This document shows positions 1-9,477 of a stretch of 64,000 bases of DNA, one piece after another. Below the pieces are notes generated by a model. That model did not search any database, was not told where the DNA came from, and was given only the letters and a program-made list of their open reading frames with translations. The first letter of the stretch is position 1. Each line of letters starts with the position of its first letter. Source of the stretch: an uncultured Dokdonia sp. GTDB lineage: Bacteria > Bacteroidota > Bacteroidia > Flavobacteriales > Flavobacteriaceae. The stretch lies in NCBI RefSeq assembly GCF_947492535.1, contig NZ_CANLNH010000004.1:62001-126000 (forward strand). The letters are read 5' to 3'. A program made the translations under genes and the position numbers.

Positions 1-137
1 ATTGAGCAGACTATCAAAATGTTAGACGGCTGTTACTAATCCTAGTTTACTAAAAAATATATCTGCGTATTTCTGATAACTTTCAATGATTGTTGCGACC
101 AAGTTTCTAGCTATAAAAGAAACTAAAACTTAAAAAA

Positions 138-779
138 ATGAGCACAATCAGATTAGGAGACATCGCACCAGATTTTACCGCACCTACAACCGAAGGAGAT
201 ATCAATTTTCACGAATGGTTAGGAGATAGTTGGGGGATTTTATTTTCACATCCCGCAGACTATACACCTGTATGTACTACAGAATTAGGAACTGTAGCAC
301 AATATACAGACGAATTCAATAAACGTAATGTAAAAGTTGCTGCACTAAGTGTAGATGGAGTTGCGTCACACCATGGATGGATTAAAGATATTAATGAAAC
401 GCAAAACACCACTGTAAACTTCCCAATAATAGGAGATGAGGATAAAAAAGTAGCTAATCTTTACGGTATGATTCATCCCAATGCAGATAATACCCTTACA
501 GTACGTTCTGTATTCTTAATTGGACCAGATAAAAAAGTAAAACTAACCCTTACGTATCCAGCAGCCACGGGAAGAAATTTTGATGAATTGTTACGTGTCG
601 TAGACTCTTTGCAATTAACAGCCTACTATAAAGTTGCCACACCTGCCAACTGGAAACAAGGCGATGACTGCGTTATTGTACCTTCAGTAACCAATGAGCA
701 AATCCCAGAACTATTTCCTAAAGGACATACAGAAGTAAAACCGTATCTTAGACTCACCCCACAACCTAATATTGAGTAA
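138..779 (+). CDS. Peroxiredoxin, 1-Cys/Prx6-type AhpC/TSA family
   Basis: Cytosolic thiol peroxidase that reduces H2O2 and organic hydroperoxides. The 213-residue length and the N-terminal thioredoxin fold fit the Prx6 group. The peroxidatic cysteine is C46 in the motif PVCTTE, preceded by the conserved HPADYT stretch. The C-terminal extension (about residues 160-213) is the part that makes Prx6 proteins longer than AhpC. The ATG follows an A-rich leader. A weak -7-like element (TAACTTTC) lies near 77-84. It stands alone, with no reductase gene beside it. The family assignment is firm; the natural reductant cannot be told from sequence. Confidence 0.93.
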   Translation: MSTIRLGDIAPDFTAPTTEGDINFHEWLGDSWGILFSHPADYTPVCTTELGTVAQYTDEFNKRNVKVAALSVDGVASHHGWIKDINETQNTTVNFPIIGDEDKKVANLYGMIHPNADNTLTVRSVFLIGPDKKVKLTLTYPAATGRNFDELLRVVDSLQLTAYYKVATPANWKQGDDCVIVPSVTNEQIPELFPKGHTEVKPYLRLTPQPNIE

Positions 780-782
780 AAT

Positions 783-822
783 CATTCCCGCGAACCTGCC
801 GGCAGGCAGGGGCGGGAGTTTG
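783..822. repeat. Intergenic palindromic repeat of the CCCGCGAA/CCTGCCGGCAGG type
   Basis: A GC-rich hairpin directly after the peroxiredoxin stop. It contains ATTCCCGCGAA, then the palindrome CCTGCCGGCAGG, then GGGCGGGAG. Related ATTCCCGCGAAGGCGGGAAT units occur at 17281-17360 and, inside a gene, at 35589-35610. It may also act as a transcription terminator, since a T-rich run follows. Confidence 0.6.
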
Positions 823-846
823 TTTCTTTTTTAGAGATAAATAGTG

Positions 847-1026
847 TTACCCAATGACAAAGCAACTTCTTGTAACTATAGTAGGTCCATGACCAGGAAT
901 GAACTCATACATAGGGACAAATATGATAATGAAGACTATTAGAAAAGCAAAGAATTTTATGTAAGAAGAAGATGCTTTTCTAGCATCAACATAATCAAAA
1001 TCAATAATATTAGTATTTTGTTCCAT
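847..1026 (-). CDS. Small single-pass membrane protein, hypothetical
   Basis: A 59-residue ORF starting at the MEQNTN methionine. The longer reading (start at 1056) would overlap the divergent gene, so the inner start is preferred. It has a polar N-terminus of about 24 residues, then one strongly hydrophobic segment (FFAFLIVFIIIFVP), then a short tail. No family is recognised. It is divergent from the cupin gene at 1049 with only about 22 bp between them, so the two could share a control region. It could be a chance ORF, but the clean transmembrane segment argues for a real small protein. Confidence 0.4.
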   Translation of the reverse strand: MEQNTNIIDFDYVDARKASSSYIKFFAFLIVFIIIFVPMYEFIPGHGPTIVTRSCFVIG

Positions 1027-1048
1027 ACTATAAAAATAAGGAAAAATA

Positions 1049-2152
1049 GTGAGCACATACCATCCAAACCAATCTTACGCACAGGTGCGTTTGCCTTCAG
1101 AAGACCTAACAGCTGATATGGATTTTTTTATCCAACTCGGATTTCGCTTAGATAAAATCTTCCCAGCAGACAATCCTGCGGTAGCGATGCTTTCTGGATT
1201 TGGAATGCATATGGTATTAGATAAAAGAGTCGTGAGCCCGCCTGCGGTTATCAATATAATTACAGATTATCCAGAAACCATTGCACAAGGAAAAACAGAA
1301 CTCACAGCACCCAACGGTGCTGTGATTCATATCTTACCTAGAACCCAAACGCTAGTAACCCCAAGTACAAAACATCATTTTGAAGTACGCAAACTTACGG
1401 AAGGCGAATCTTGGGTGATTGGTCGTGCTGGAATGTTATATCGCGACCTTATCCCCGATCGATTGGGTGGTAGTATTATCGCCTCTCATATTAGAATCCC
1501 TAATGGCGGTCCGGTACCCGATATGGTACATTATCATACCATTGGATTTCAATTAATATTCTGTAAAAGCGGATGGGTGAAATTGGTATATGAAGACCAA
1601 GGTCCTCCATTTATTTTACACGCAGGCGATTGTGTCACCCAACCTCCAGAAATACGGCATCGTGTATTGGAAGCTTCAGATAATCTAGAAGTGATTGAGA
1701 TAGGAGTTCCCGCCGAGCATATGACAACCATTGACCACGAATTAGAACTCCCAACAAAGACCTATAATCCTGATAGGCTTTTTCAGGGGCAACGTTTTTG
1801 TCATCATCAATTAAAAGATGCCGTTTGGGACGATTGGCGTTTATCGGGTTTCCGCTTTCGCGAAAGCGGAATTAAAGAAGCAACCCAAGGAGATGCTTCT
1901 GTACAGGTAATACAGGCCGTTCAGGCATTACGAGAAACACCACCTGTAAGTCATACCACAGATATTCTATTTAGCTTTATCCTATCTGGATCGATGACAT
2001 TAGAAGCAGAAAATCAAGAAACGCAATCACTTACTCAAGGTGACGCTTTTGTCATCCCTCCGGAGATGAAATATTGCTTTAAAAACATCTCTGAAGATTT
2101 AGAACTGCTGGAAGTAGCACTGCCAGGAAATTTCGAGACTACACTATATTAA
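1049..2152 (+). CDS. VOC (glyoxalase-like) plus tandem cupin protein
   Basis: A 367-residue cytosolic protein with a GTG start. Residues about 10-60 resemble half of a vicinal-oxygen-chelate fold (PSEDLTADMDFFIQLGF). A first cupin follows around 155-230 (HYHTIGFQLIFCKSGWVKL ... HAGDCVTQPPEIRHRV), with histidines placed like cupin metal ligands. A second cupin is at about 300-365 (GDAFVIPPEMKY). Such bicupins often bind a metal and act on small carbonyl or phenolic compounds; the substrate is unknown. The 20-bp palindrome TCCGCTTTCGCGAAAGCGGA sits in the coding sequence at 1851-1870 and encodes FRFRESG between the two cupins. Confidence 0.65.
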   Translation: MSTYHPNQSYAQVRLPSEDLTADMDFFIQLGFRLDKIFPADNPAVAMLSGFGMHMVLDKRVVSPPAVINIITDYPETIAQGKTELTAPNGAVIHILPRTQTLVTPSTKHHFEVRKLTEGESWVIGRAGMLYRDLIPDRLGGSIIASHIRIPNGGPVPDMVHYHTIGFQLIFCKSGWVKLVYEDQGPPFILHAGDCVTQPPEIRHRVLEASDNLEVIEIGVPAEHMTTIDHELELPTKTYNPDRLFQGQRFCHHQLKDAVWDDWRLSGFRFRESGIKEATQGDASVQVIQAVQALRETPPVSHTTDILFSFILSGSMTLEAENQETQSLTQGDAFVIPPEMKYCFKNISEDLELLEVALPGNFETTLY

Positions 2153-2240
2153 AATAGTTTTCTTTGAAAATTTAATGATAGTAAAAAAGACTCTTTATCC
2201 TTTAAACGGATTTCTTACCTTTAGGTCTTAAAAATTAATT

Positions 2241-3959
2241 ATGAAATATAGTTTTCTTGTTTGTATGGCTTTGCTATCGTACTCTTTGTATGCGCAAAAC
2301 CTGATGATTAATAATGCTACAATTATAGATGTGCACACTGGAGAATTAGTAGAAAAACAACAGTTGCTTATCGAAAATGGGGTGATTACTAAAATCAGTA
2401 AAAAAGCCTTAAAAAATAAAAATAAGTATCAGGTCATTGATGTAAATGGTAAATACTTAATGCCAGGAATGATAGATACTCATATTCATTTTTTCCAAAC
2501 AGGAAGTTTATACACACGTCCCGATGCAATTGATCTAACCAGTGTCGTTTCGTATGAAGAAGAGCTTGCATTTGCAGAAGAACTCGTTAATGATAGTTTT
2601 AAACGTTACTTGCGCTTAGGAATCACTACCGTAATGGATGTAGGTGGACCTTTTTCTAATTTTAAAGTTCGCGATACTATTGCTGCAGAGAATACATCTC
2701 CTAATGTATATGTTACAGGACCATTATTTTCTCCGTATCAACCAGAAGCGCTTGCAAAAACAGCTGATGTGCCCATCGCAAAAATCACTTCGATAGAAGA
2801 TGCAACAGCACTATTCAATAAAATGTTACCCTATAAACCAGATTTTATTAAAATCTGGTACATTGCTAGCCCAGAAATACCCGCAGAGAAGACCTACCCT
2901 ATTGTAAAACATATTGCTCAACTAGCCCATGATAATAGTCTTAAGCTTGCAGTGCATGCAACTCAGCTCAACACAGCAATATTAGCAGTAAAAGCAGGAG
3001 CAGATATTCTTGTACATAGTGTTGATGATAAAGAAGTCACAGAAGAATTTGCCCAATTACTTAAAGAGAATAATGTTACCTATGTACCTACATTAATTGT
3101 CTCAAAAAATTACTTTACTTCTTTTACAGGAACACCGAGTAATCATGCGCAAGATTTAAATTTTGCCAACCCTAAAACATATCGTTCTCTTACAGACGTA
3201 CAACGTTATACTAAAGAAACAATGCCAGCTGTTTTAAAACGTTTTCAAGGGAATACAGATGGTTTTCTAAAGTATTATGATGCAAATACAGTTCTTATGA
3301 ATAAGAATCTCAAATTCTTACAAGAGCAAGGAGTTAATATTGCTACAGGCACTGATGCAGGGAATATAGGTACGATGCATGCTTCTTCTTATCTACAAGA
3401 AATTGAGGCCATGGAAAAAGGAGGGCTCACTAGTTTACAATTATTAAAAGCAGCTACTATAAATGCGGCGCGTGGTTTCGGTTTAGAAAACATATTAGGT
3501 AGTATTAAAGAAGGGAAAGTAGCAGATATCATTATACTTGATGAAAACCCAATAACAGATATTCAGAACCTTACTACAATAGAATCAGTTATTAAAGATG
3601 GAGCAATTTTAAAAGTTTCTGATATTATAAAAGAAACACCAGAGCAAATTGTACAACGTCAAGTCAATGCATATAACGCAAGAGATATAGACGCTTTCAT
3701 AGCAACCTATGCAGATGATGTTGAGTTCTTTAATTTTCCTAATGAACCTGGATCAAAAGGAAAAGAGGCTTTACGAAATCAATTTAATGCTATGTTTAAG
3801 CGTGTTCCAAACCTTTATTGTGAGATCAAGAAACGTATCGTTATCGGAAATAAGGTGATAGACAGAGAACATGTACGTTTTGGAGATCAATACTCTGATG
3901 TTGTTGCTATCTATGAAATAGAAAATGGTAAAATTTCAAAAGTTACTTTTTTGGAATAA
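2241..3959 (+). CDS. Secreted amidohydrolase with C-terminal SnoaL/NTF2-like domain
   Basis: A signal peptide (MKYSFLVCMALLSYSLYAQ) is followed by an amidohydrolase (imidazolonepropionase/prolidase-like) domain. The metal motif DTHIH gives H81 and H83. Further likely ligands are H239 in HATQ and D372 in GTDAGN. The amidohydrolase C-terminal strand (GKVADIIILDENPI) ends near residue 450. An NTF2/SnoaL-like domain fills about 460-572 (NAYNARDIDAFIATYADDVEFF). The domain pairing suggests a periplasmic hydrolase of cyclic amides or dipeptides. The substrate is not visible. A TACCTTTA element about 20 bp upstream resembles a flavobacterial -7 box. Confidence 0.85.
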   Translation: MKYSFLVCMALLSYSLYAQNLMINNATIIDVHTGELVEKQQLLIENGVITKISKKALKNKNKYQVIDVNGKYLMPGMIDTHIHFFQTGSLYTRPDAIDLTSVVSYEEELAFAEELVNDSFKRYLRLGITTVMDVGGPFSNFKVRDTIAAENTSPNVYVTGPLFSPYQPEALAKTADVPIAKITSIEDATALFNKMLPYKPDFIKIWYIASPEIPAEKTYPIVKHIAQLAHDNSLKLAVHATQLNTAILAVKAGADILVHSVDDKEVTEEFAQLLKENNVTYVPTLIVSKNYFTSFTGTPSNHAQDLNFANPKTYRSLTDVQRYTKETMPAVLKRFQGNTDGFLKYYDANTVLMNKNLKFLQEQGVNIATGTDAGNIGTMHASSYLQEIEAMEKGGLTSLQLLKAATINAARGFGLENILGSIKEGKVADIIILDENPITDIQNLTTIESVIKDGAILKVSDIIKETPEQIVQRQVNAYNARDIDAFIATYADDVEFFNFPNEPGSKGKEALRNQFNAMFKRVPNLYCEIKKRIVIGNKVIDREHVRFGDQYSDVVAIYEIENGKISKVTFLE

Positions 3960-4102
3960 TGATAATACTTTGAATATGATTACAAGTCATATGAAGTAAA
4001 ACACATCAACTAGTAAAGTAAGATGTGATTATTATAAAGGTCTGATCTAATAGGTATCAAATTAATTTACTAATTTACGTAGCCTAACCCACATGTATCT
4101 TT

Positions 4103-4363
4103 ATGACACCATCACCTAACACGCCAAAAACGTACTGGAAAAAAAACCTCAAATACCTTTTTGTATTACTTCTGATATGGTTTGCTGTTTCATATGGAGC
4201 TGGCATTCTCTTTAAAGATACTTTAGACACCATTCGCTTAGGAGGATTCCCGCTAGGATTTTGGTTTGCACAACAAGGATCTATCTATGTATTTGTCATT
4301 CTCATTTTTGTATATGTCTGGTTAATGAATCGATTAGACAAAAAACATGGGTATGATGAATAA
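4103..4363 (+). CDS. DUF4212 small subunit of a sodium/substrate symporter
   Basis: An 86-residue protein with two transmembrane helices and the family pattern YWKKNL, LGFWFAQQGS and YVWLMNRLDKKHGY, as in the small partner of SSS-family acetate/carboxylate symporters (TIGR03647). It normally lies directly before its large subunit. Here the large subunit is at 5001, and the TPM lipoprotein gene at 4389 lies between them. The short 3' end overlaps an in-frame extension of that gene. Function as a symporter subunit is inferred from the family. Confidence 0.88.
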   Translation: MTPSPNTPKTYWKKNLKYLFVLLLIWFAVSYGAGILFKDTLDTIRLGGFPLGFWFAQQGSIYVFVILIFVYVWLMNRLDKKHGYDE

Positions 4364-4388
4364 TGCAATAACGTATAAGGCATTAAAA

Positions 4389-4928
4389 ATGTATCTAAAA
4401 AAAATAATCTTTGGAGTTTTAATTATAAGCTTAACCGCTTGTCAATACAATAACAAAAAAGAAGATTTATATGAAACTGCCATTGTAGAGAATACTTCAA
4501 TCCAACAGGAAAGTTCGCAATTCCCAAATCCGAAGGGATATGTTAATGATTTTGAAGGAATTTTTTCTACTGAGCAACTAAAAACACTTGAAAACAGGCT
4601 AATTAGCTATGAAAAAAAGACAACAAAAGAGCTTGTCGTAATAACTATAGATTCTATGTTGCCTTATGATACTATCGATGATTTTTCAACAGCAATAAGT
4701 AATCATTGGGGGATTGGTAAAAAAGAAAAAAACAATGGACTCTTAATTGTTATCAGTAAAAAGCTTCAGAAAATTAGAATCTCAACTGGATTAGGAACTG
4801 AAAAAATTCTAACAGATGAGATATGTAAAAACATTATTGATCAAATCAGTATTCCAGCATTTAAAAAAGGAGATTTCTATGATGGAACTGAAAAAACAAT
4901 AATGGCATTAATAAATAAGTGGGATTAA
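4389..4928 (+). CDS. TPM-domain lipoprotein
   Basis: A 179-residue protein starting at MYLKKIIFGVLIISLTACQ. LTAC is a clear lipobox, so it is probably an envelope lipoprotein. An upstream ATG at 4347 would bury the lipobox and is rejected. Residues about 45-175 match a TPM domain (YVNDFEGIFSTEQLKTLENRL, ELVVITIDS, NNGLLIVISKK, RISTGLGTEKILTD). TPM proteins are linked to photosystem II repair phosphatase activity in plants and to envelope functions in bacteria; the role here is unknown. Its position inside a symporter gene pair is unusual. Confidence 0.82.
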   Translation: MYLKKIIFGVLIISLTACQYNNKKEDLYETAIVENTSIQQESSQFPNPKGYVNDFEGIFSTEQLKTLENRLISYEKKTTKELVVITIDSMLPYDTIDDFSTAISNHWGIGKKEKNNGLLIVISKKLQKIRISTGLGTEKILTDEICKNIIDQISIPAFKKGDFYDGTEKTIMALINKWD

Positions 4929-5000
4929 ATTAATTAGAAAATTGCTTTCATATATGCCGAGAGTTAAACATATAAAATCATTTCATAAACCATTACACAA

Positions 5001-6725
5001 ATGAACGTACAAACCTGGACATATATACTTGTAGGCGTCACGTTTGCCATTTATATAGGCATTGCGATATGGTCTCGCGCAGGATCTACCAAAGAGTTTT
5101 ATGTTGCTGGAGGCGGTGTATCTCCATGGGCAAATGGAATGGCCACTGCTGCCGATTGGATGAGTGCTGCTTCGTTTATTTCGATGGCAGGGATTATCTC
5201 TTTTGGAGGGTATGACGGTTCTGTATATCTCATGGGATGGACAGGAGGCTATGTACTTCTGGCATTATTATTAGCACCTTATCTCCGGAAGTTTGGAAAG
5301 TTTACCGTCCCTGATTTTATAGGCGATCGTTATTATTCAAAAACAGCTAGAGTCGTAGCTGTACTGTGCGCGTTACTTGTCTCGTTTACCTATGTTGCCG
5401 GGCAAATGCGTGGTGTAGGATTGGTATTTTCTAGATTTCTAGAAGTAGATATTAATACAGGCGTTATTATCGGAATGGCAATTGTACTGTTTTATGCGGT
5501 ACTCGGTGGCATGAAAGGGATTACCTATACGCAGGTAGCACAATACTGCGTATTGATTTTTGCGTTTATGGTACCTGCTATTTTTATCTCTATTCAAATG
5601 ACAGGAAACCCAATTCCACAAGTAGGGATGGGTGGCACAGTAGAAGATGGCACCTATCTTTTAGATAAACTCAACGGACTCTCACAAGACTTAGGATTTG
5701 CACAATATACCAATGGATCTAAATCAAAAGTAGATGTATTTATGATCACTTTGGCATTAATGGTAGGAACTGCTGGATTACCACATGTGATTGTCAGGTT
5801 TTTTACGGTAAAGCGTGTGAAAGATGCCCGTAAATCGGCAGGAATTGCCTTGTTGCTGATTGCTATTTTATATACCACAGCACCAGCTGTTGCGGTATTT
5901 GCAAGGACTAATATGATTACTACTGTAAGTGATCAACCGTATTCAGAAATGCCAGAATGGTTTACCAAATGGGAAGAAACAGGACTCATTACGTTTGAAG
6001 ATAAAAATGGCGATGGAAAAGTGCAGTATACCGCTTTCGCGAAAGCAGAAAATGGACAACCTGCAAATGAACTTACAGTCGATAGAGATATCATGGTATT
6101 AGCAAACCCTGAGATTGCCAACCTTCCTGCATGGGTGATTGCCCTTGTAGCCGCCGGCGGACTCGCAGCTGCATTGTCTACAGCAGCAGGATTATTACTT
6201 GTAATCTCATCTTCAGTATCGCATGACTTGGTAAAGAAAACATTTAAACCAGATTTAACAGATAAGCAAGAACTATGGATTGCACGCGGTGCTGCAACAG
6301 TTGCTGTTGTCATTGCAGGTTATTTTGGAATTGATCCACCAGGATTTGTTGCTGCTGTTGTTGCGCTTGCTTTTGGACTAGCTGCTGCCTCTTTCTTTCC
6401 TGCTATTGTGTTAGGGATTTTCTATAAAAAAATGAATAAAGAAGGCGCTGTTGCTGGAATGATTGTCGGTATTACCCTCATGATTTTTTATATGCTGAAG
6501 TTTAAGTTTGGTGTTTTTGACGGAGGAAAAACTGCAGTAGCGGGACTTCAAAAAGAGTGGTGGTTTGGGATTTCACCAGAAGGATTTGGAAGTATTGCTA
6601 TGATTGTTAATTTTATAGTAGCCCTTATTGTAAATCGTTTTACACCAGATCCACCAGAAGAAGTTCAAGAAATTGTAGAAACCATTAGAATTCCAAGTGG
6701 TGCTGGAGAAGCAAGTAGTCATTAG
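5001..6725 (+). CDS. Sodium:solute symporter (SSS family, VC2705-like), probable acetate/carboxylate uptake
   Basis: A 574-residue inner-membrane protein with about 13 transmembrane segments. The SSS signature is clear: FYVAGGGVSPWANGMATAADWMSAASF early on, then FTVPDFIGDRYYS. This subgroup pairs with DUF4212, encoded just upstream. Acetyl-CoA synthetase lies downstream at 9478, which supports acetate or another short carboxylate as the substrate. A polar insert at about residues 312-370 carries an acidic DKNGDGK stretch. That loop also contains the palindrome core GCTTTCGCGAAAGC (6033-6046), read as AFAKA. Confidence 0.88.
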   Translation: MNVQTWTYILVGVTFAIYIGIAIWSRAGSTKEFYVAGGGVSPWANGMATAADWMSAASFISMAGIISFGGYDGSVYLMGWTGGYVLLALLLAPYLRKFGKFTVPDFIGDRYYSKTARVVAVLCALLVSFTYVAGQMRGVGLVFSRFLEVDINTGVIIGMAIVLFYAVLGGMKGITYTQVAQYCVLIFAFMVPAIFISIQMTGNPIPQVGMGGTVEDGTYLLDKLNGLSQDLGFAQYTNGSKSKVDVFMITLALMVGTAGLPHVIVRFFTVKRVKDARKSAGIALLLIAILYTTAPAVAVFARTNMITTVSDQPYSEMPEWFTKWEETGLITFEDKNGDGKVQYTAFAKAENGQPANELTVDRDIMVLANPEIANLPAWVIALVAAGGLAAALSTAAGLLLVISSSVSHDLVKKTFKPDLTDKQELWIARGAATVAVVIAGYFGIDPPGFVAAVVALAFGLAAASFFPAIVLGIFYKKMNKEGAVAGMIVGITLMIFYMLKFKFGVFDGGKTAVAGLQKEWWFGISPEGFGSIAMIVNFIVALIVNRFTPDPPEEVQEIVETIRIPSGAGEASSH

Positions 6726-6833
6726 TACGCTTTATCGCTTTGCTCTCCCTTTGGTTATGAATGGCGCAAGTTTGGTTTTCGCTCCTGCCTGCTGACAGGC
6801 TGGTCTCGCAAGTTCAATTTCGCGAAAGCGTAT
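6726..6833. repeat. Long-form palindrome-bounded repeat (copy L1)
   Basis: This 108-bp intergenic element starts TACGCTTT and ends CGCGAAAGCGTA, the two halves of the short palindrome found elsewhere. Its interior shares CTCTCC-CT-TGGT and TCGCAAGTTC-ATTTCGCGAAAGCGTATA with the copy at 42869-42955 and, in inverted orientation, with 38500-38615. An inner CCTGCCTGCTGACAGG hairpin is present. It lies between the converging symporter and kinase genes. No ORF is seen in it. Confidence 0.75.
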
Positions 6834-6844
6834 ACGTTAAAATT

Positions 6845-9070
6845 CTAATTAATATACTTAAGAAGTAATTCTAAGAGTTGCTCTGTCTTGTAGGGTTTTA
6901 CAATAGCATCATCAATACCATAAGAACCAAAATCTTTTTCTGGGTTGATCGCATTGATCGCTGTTAAGGCAATAATAGGAGTATTTAATCCAATATTACG
7001 AATCTCTCTACTAGAATCAAGTCCATTCATTACTGGCATGTTTACATCCATAAGAATGGCATCATAGGATTGCTCTTTTACTTTTTCTATAGCATCGAGT
7101 CCATTATCTGCAATACCGTGTAACATACCGTGTTGCTCAAGTACTTTTTGTGTCACCAACTGATTAATCTTATTATCGTCGACGATTAAGATTTTCTTGT
7201 CTTGTAACTTTTTTATGCATACATCTTCTACTGATCTACTCTCCTCTGAGAATACATTCTTCGAAAAAGTCAACACACAAGAAAAAGTAGTTCCTTTACC
7301 ATAAGTACTTTCAAACATGAGTTTACTTCCTAAAATAGTAAGAATTCTATTTACTATTGGAAGTCCAAGACCAGTACCTTCATATTTACTTAGATTGGTG
7401 CCTTGAATAAACTCTTCAAATATTTTTTCCTGTTGCTCCTCTGGAATACCAATACCAGTATCTTTAATCATAAATAGAAGCGATACATTTTGATTATCTA
7501 CACGTTGTTTTTTTACAATAACATCAACACGTCCATCTTGTGTAAACTTACTGGCATTGCTTACCAAGTTCATTAATATCTGCGAGATTTTAACTTGGTC
7601 ACCCACTAATGTTTTAGGAATGGTAGGGTCTATATCAATATAAACAGAGTTGTTATTTTGCTGATTAATAAACTCAAACGACTGTGTAATACTATGAATA
7701 AGTGCTTCTAATTTAAAATTACTATTTTGAATAACTTGTCCCGTTTGAGACTCTAGCTTGTTTAAATTTAATACATCATTTACCAAGGCAAGAAGATAAT
7801 CTGCAGAAAATTTAAGAGAGGTAAGATCTTCTAAATGGCTCTGAAGTTTTGGATCTTTAAGTAAGATAGAAGATAAACCTATGATACCGTATAGAGGTGT
7901 GCGCAGCTCATGACTAATGGTTGAGAAAAGTTGTGTTTTTGCTTGTGTAAGCTTTTCAGATTTTTCTTTGGCTTCTAAATATTGTTGGTTTTTGGCTTTT
8001 AGATCTTTTAATAATTTAAAACGTTTACGTCGCACATATAATAAAAGTCCAATAAAAAGTAATAAAATACTTCCTGCTATTAAGGAGAACGTAGAGAGTA
8101 GTTTACTCTTAGATGCTTTTTGTTGTGCTAGAAGCTTTTCAAGTTCCGAAGCTTTTAATCGCTGTTCATATTGATCTAAATTAAATTTGGAACGTGCAAT
8201 TTGTTGTTGTAAAATCTTATCAGCTTCATATCGTTCGTCTCTTAAAGAATCATATTGTTTCCTAACAACATTTACTTGTTCATACTGTGCTGTTTCGTCA
8301 TACGCCTGTAATAAGTATTTGTAGTTGTTAAATAATGTTTCTTCTTGGTATTTGTCTTTCCCAATCTCCATAGATTTTTGGATATACTCTATGGCTTTAT
8401 CATATTGTTTTTTTTGTAAATAAATAGCTCCTTGTACGTGATATACAGTAGCCATATATTCATCTTTACGATCTTCTAAAATAGGAGAATTAGATGCCAT
8501 AGGCAATGTCTTATCGACATAGTATTGCGCTTTATCTGGCTCTTTAATACCTATATAAAGTTCAGAGAGATTATTTAGAGAAATAAAATTAAAACGATCG
8601 TCTTTTGCTTCTTGCCCTATTTTAAGGGATTTTTCGAAATATGAAATTGCTTTTTTAGGATCTTCTTTAAAATAGGTGTTTCCTAAATTAATATAGGAGA
8701 CTCCAGTAAGAAGCGTATCTTTTTCGCGTTTAGCTCTTGCAAGCGTTTTATTAAAAAGCTCATCTGCTTTATCTATATCGTCTAGTTGTATAAATGTATT
8801 TCCTAATACAGATATAAGACCTCTTTCTCCAGCTTTATATTCAATATCACGTGCGTTATTAATAAGGTCTGGGGCTTTTTCTATAACCTTATCGTAATTA
8901 GCTTTATAAAAGTCATTACGTAAAATAGCAATCATAGAATCTATTTGAACACTGGTATAGGTATACGGAATATCTGTGAGATTTTCAGAATGTTGCAATT
9001 CCTGCGCTGTTATAGGAAGACATAACAGGCAAAAGAAAACAAGTAAGATATTCGGGGTTTTAAACATCAA
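6845..9070 (-). CDS. TPR hybrid sensor histidine kinase with receiver domain
   Basis: A 741-residue inner-membrane sensor. A signal peptide is followed by a periplasmic tetratricopeptide array (about residues 40-290), a short coiled coil, one transmembrane helix near 325-345 (STFSLIAGSILLLFIGLLLYV), a HisKA domain with phospho-acceptor H387 in STISHELRTP, HATPase_c (GTGLGLPIV near 575), and a receiver domain with D675 in LMDVNMPVMNG. There is no DNA-binding output domain, so the phosphate must pass to another protein. It is divergent from acs with a long shared upstream region, so regulation of acetate use is a reasonable guess only. Confidence 0.9.
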   Translation of the reverse strand: MMFKTPNILLVFFCLLCLPITAQELQHSENLTDIPYTYTSVQIDSMIAILRNDFYKANYDKVIEKAPDLINNARDIEYKAGERGLISVLGNTFIQLDDIDKADELFNKTLARAKREKDTLLTGVSYINLGNTYFKEDPKKAISYFEKSLKIGQEAKDDRFNFISLNNLSELYIGIKEPDKAQYYVDKTLPMASNSPILEDRKDEYMATVYHVQGAIYLQKKQYDKAIEYIQKSMEIGKDKYQEETLFNNYKYLLQAYDETAQYEQVNVVRKQYDSLRDERYEADKILQQQIARSKFNLDQYEQRLKASELEKLLAQQKASKSKLLSTFSLIAGSILLLFIGLLLYVRRKRFKLLKDLKAKNQQYLEAKEKSEKLTQAKTQLFSTISHELRTPLYGIIGLSSILLKDPKLQSHLEDLTSLKFSADYLLALVNDVLNLNKLESQTGQVIQNSNFKLEALIHSITQSFEFINQQNNNSVYIDIDPTIPKTLVGDQVKISQILMNLVSNASKFTQDGRVDVIVKKQRVDNQNVSLLFMIKDTGIGIPEEQQEKIFEEFIQGTNLSKYEGTGLGLPIVNRILTILGSKLMFESTYGKGTTFSCVLTFSKNVFSEESRSVEDVCIKKLQDKKILIVDDNKINQLVTQKVLEQHGMLHGIADNGLDAIEKVKEQSYDAILMDVNMPVMNGLDSSREIRNIGLNTPIIALTAINAINPEKDFGSYGIDDAIVKPYKTEQLLELLLKYIN

Positions 9071-9477
9071 ATTAGTTTGGGATCAGAAATATAACTATTT
9101 TATCTTTAAATAGATACGCATATGTATTAATATTTTGTCTAAAATCGTAAGATATGCAGATTTTGAGTATATAAACCTCTTTTTTTAGGAAAACCGTATG
9201 TATAATATGTTTTTAACCCGTTGTGTATTTAGATGTTTATTGTTCTGATTTTCTAGTAAAATTTTCAATCCTTTACCTCAATGCTAAAGGAAGAACTAAA
9301 GATTTCGTCGATATTCCTTTTCGGATTAGGTAAAAATCGATGAAATTACTCAAAATGCACAATAGGTGTTTTTATAAAAATTGTTTAGATCAAATTAACG
9401 TGATTTCTATAGTGTCGAAGATTGTTTGAATACATTTAAAGTGGTAATTTTAATGATTCTAAATGTAGTATTGATAT
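9071..9477. other. Noncoding control region between the hybrid kinase and acs
   Basis: A divergent region of 407 bp without a credible ORF. It must hold both promoters. The spaced inverted repeat ATTTCGTCGAT / ATCGATGAAAT at roughly 9302-9355 could be an operator or an RNA structure. The acs ATG follows directly on TTGATAT. Confidence 0.45.

Noticed and set aside
1-137. End of an upstream gene before the peroxiredoxin
   Set aside because: All frames on both strands have early stops and no protein-like sequence; it reads as a leader region only.
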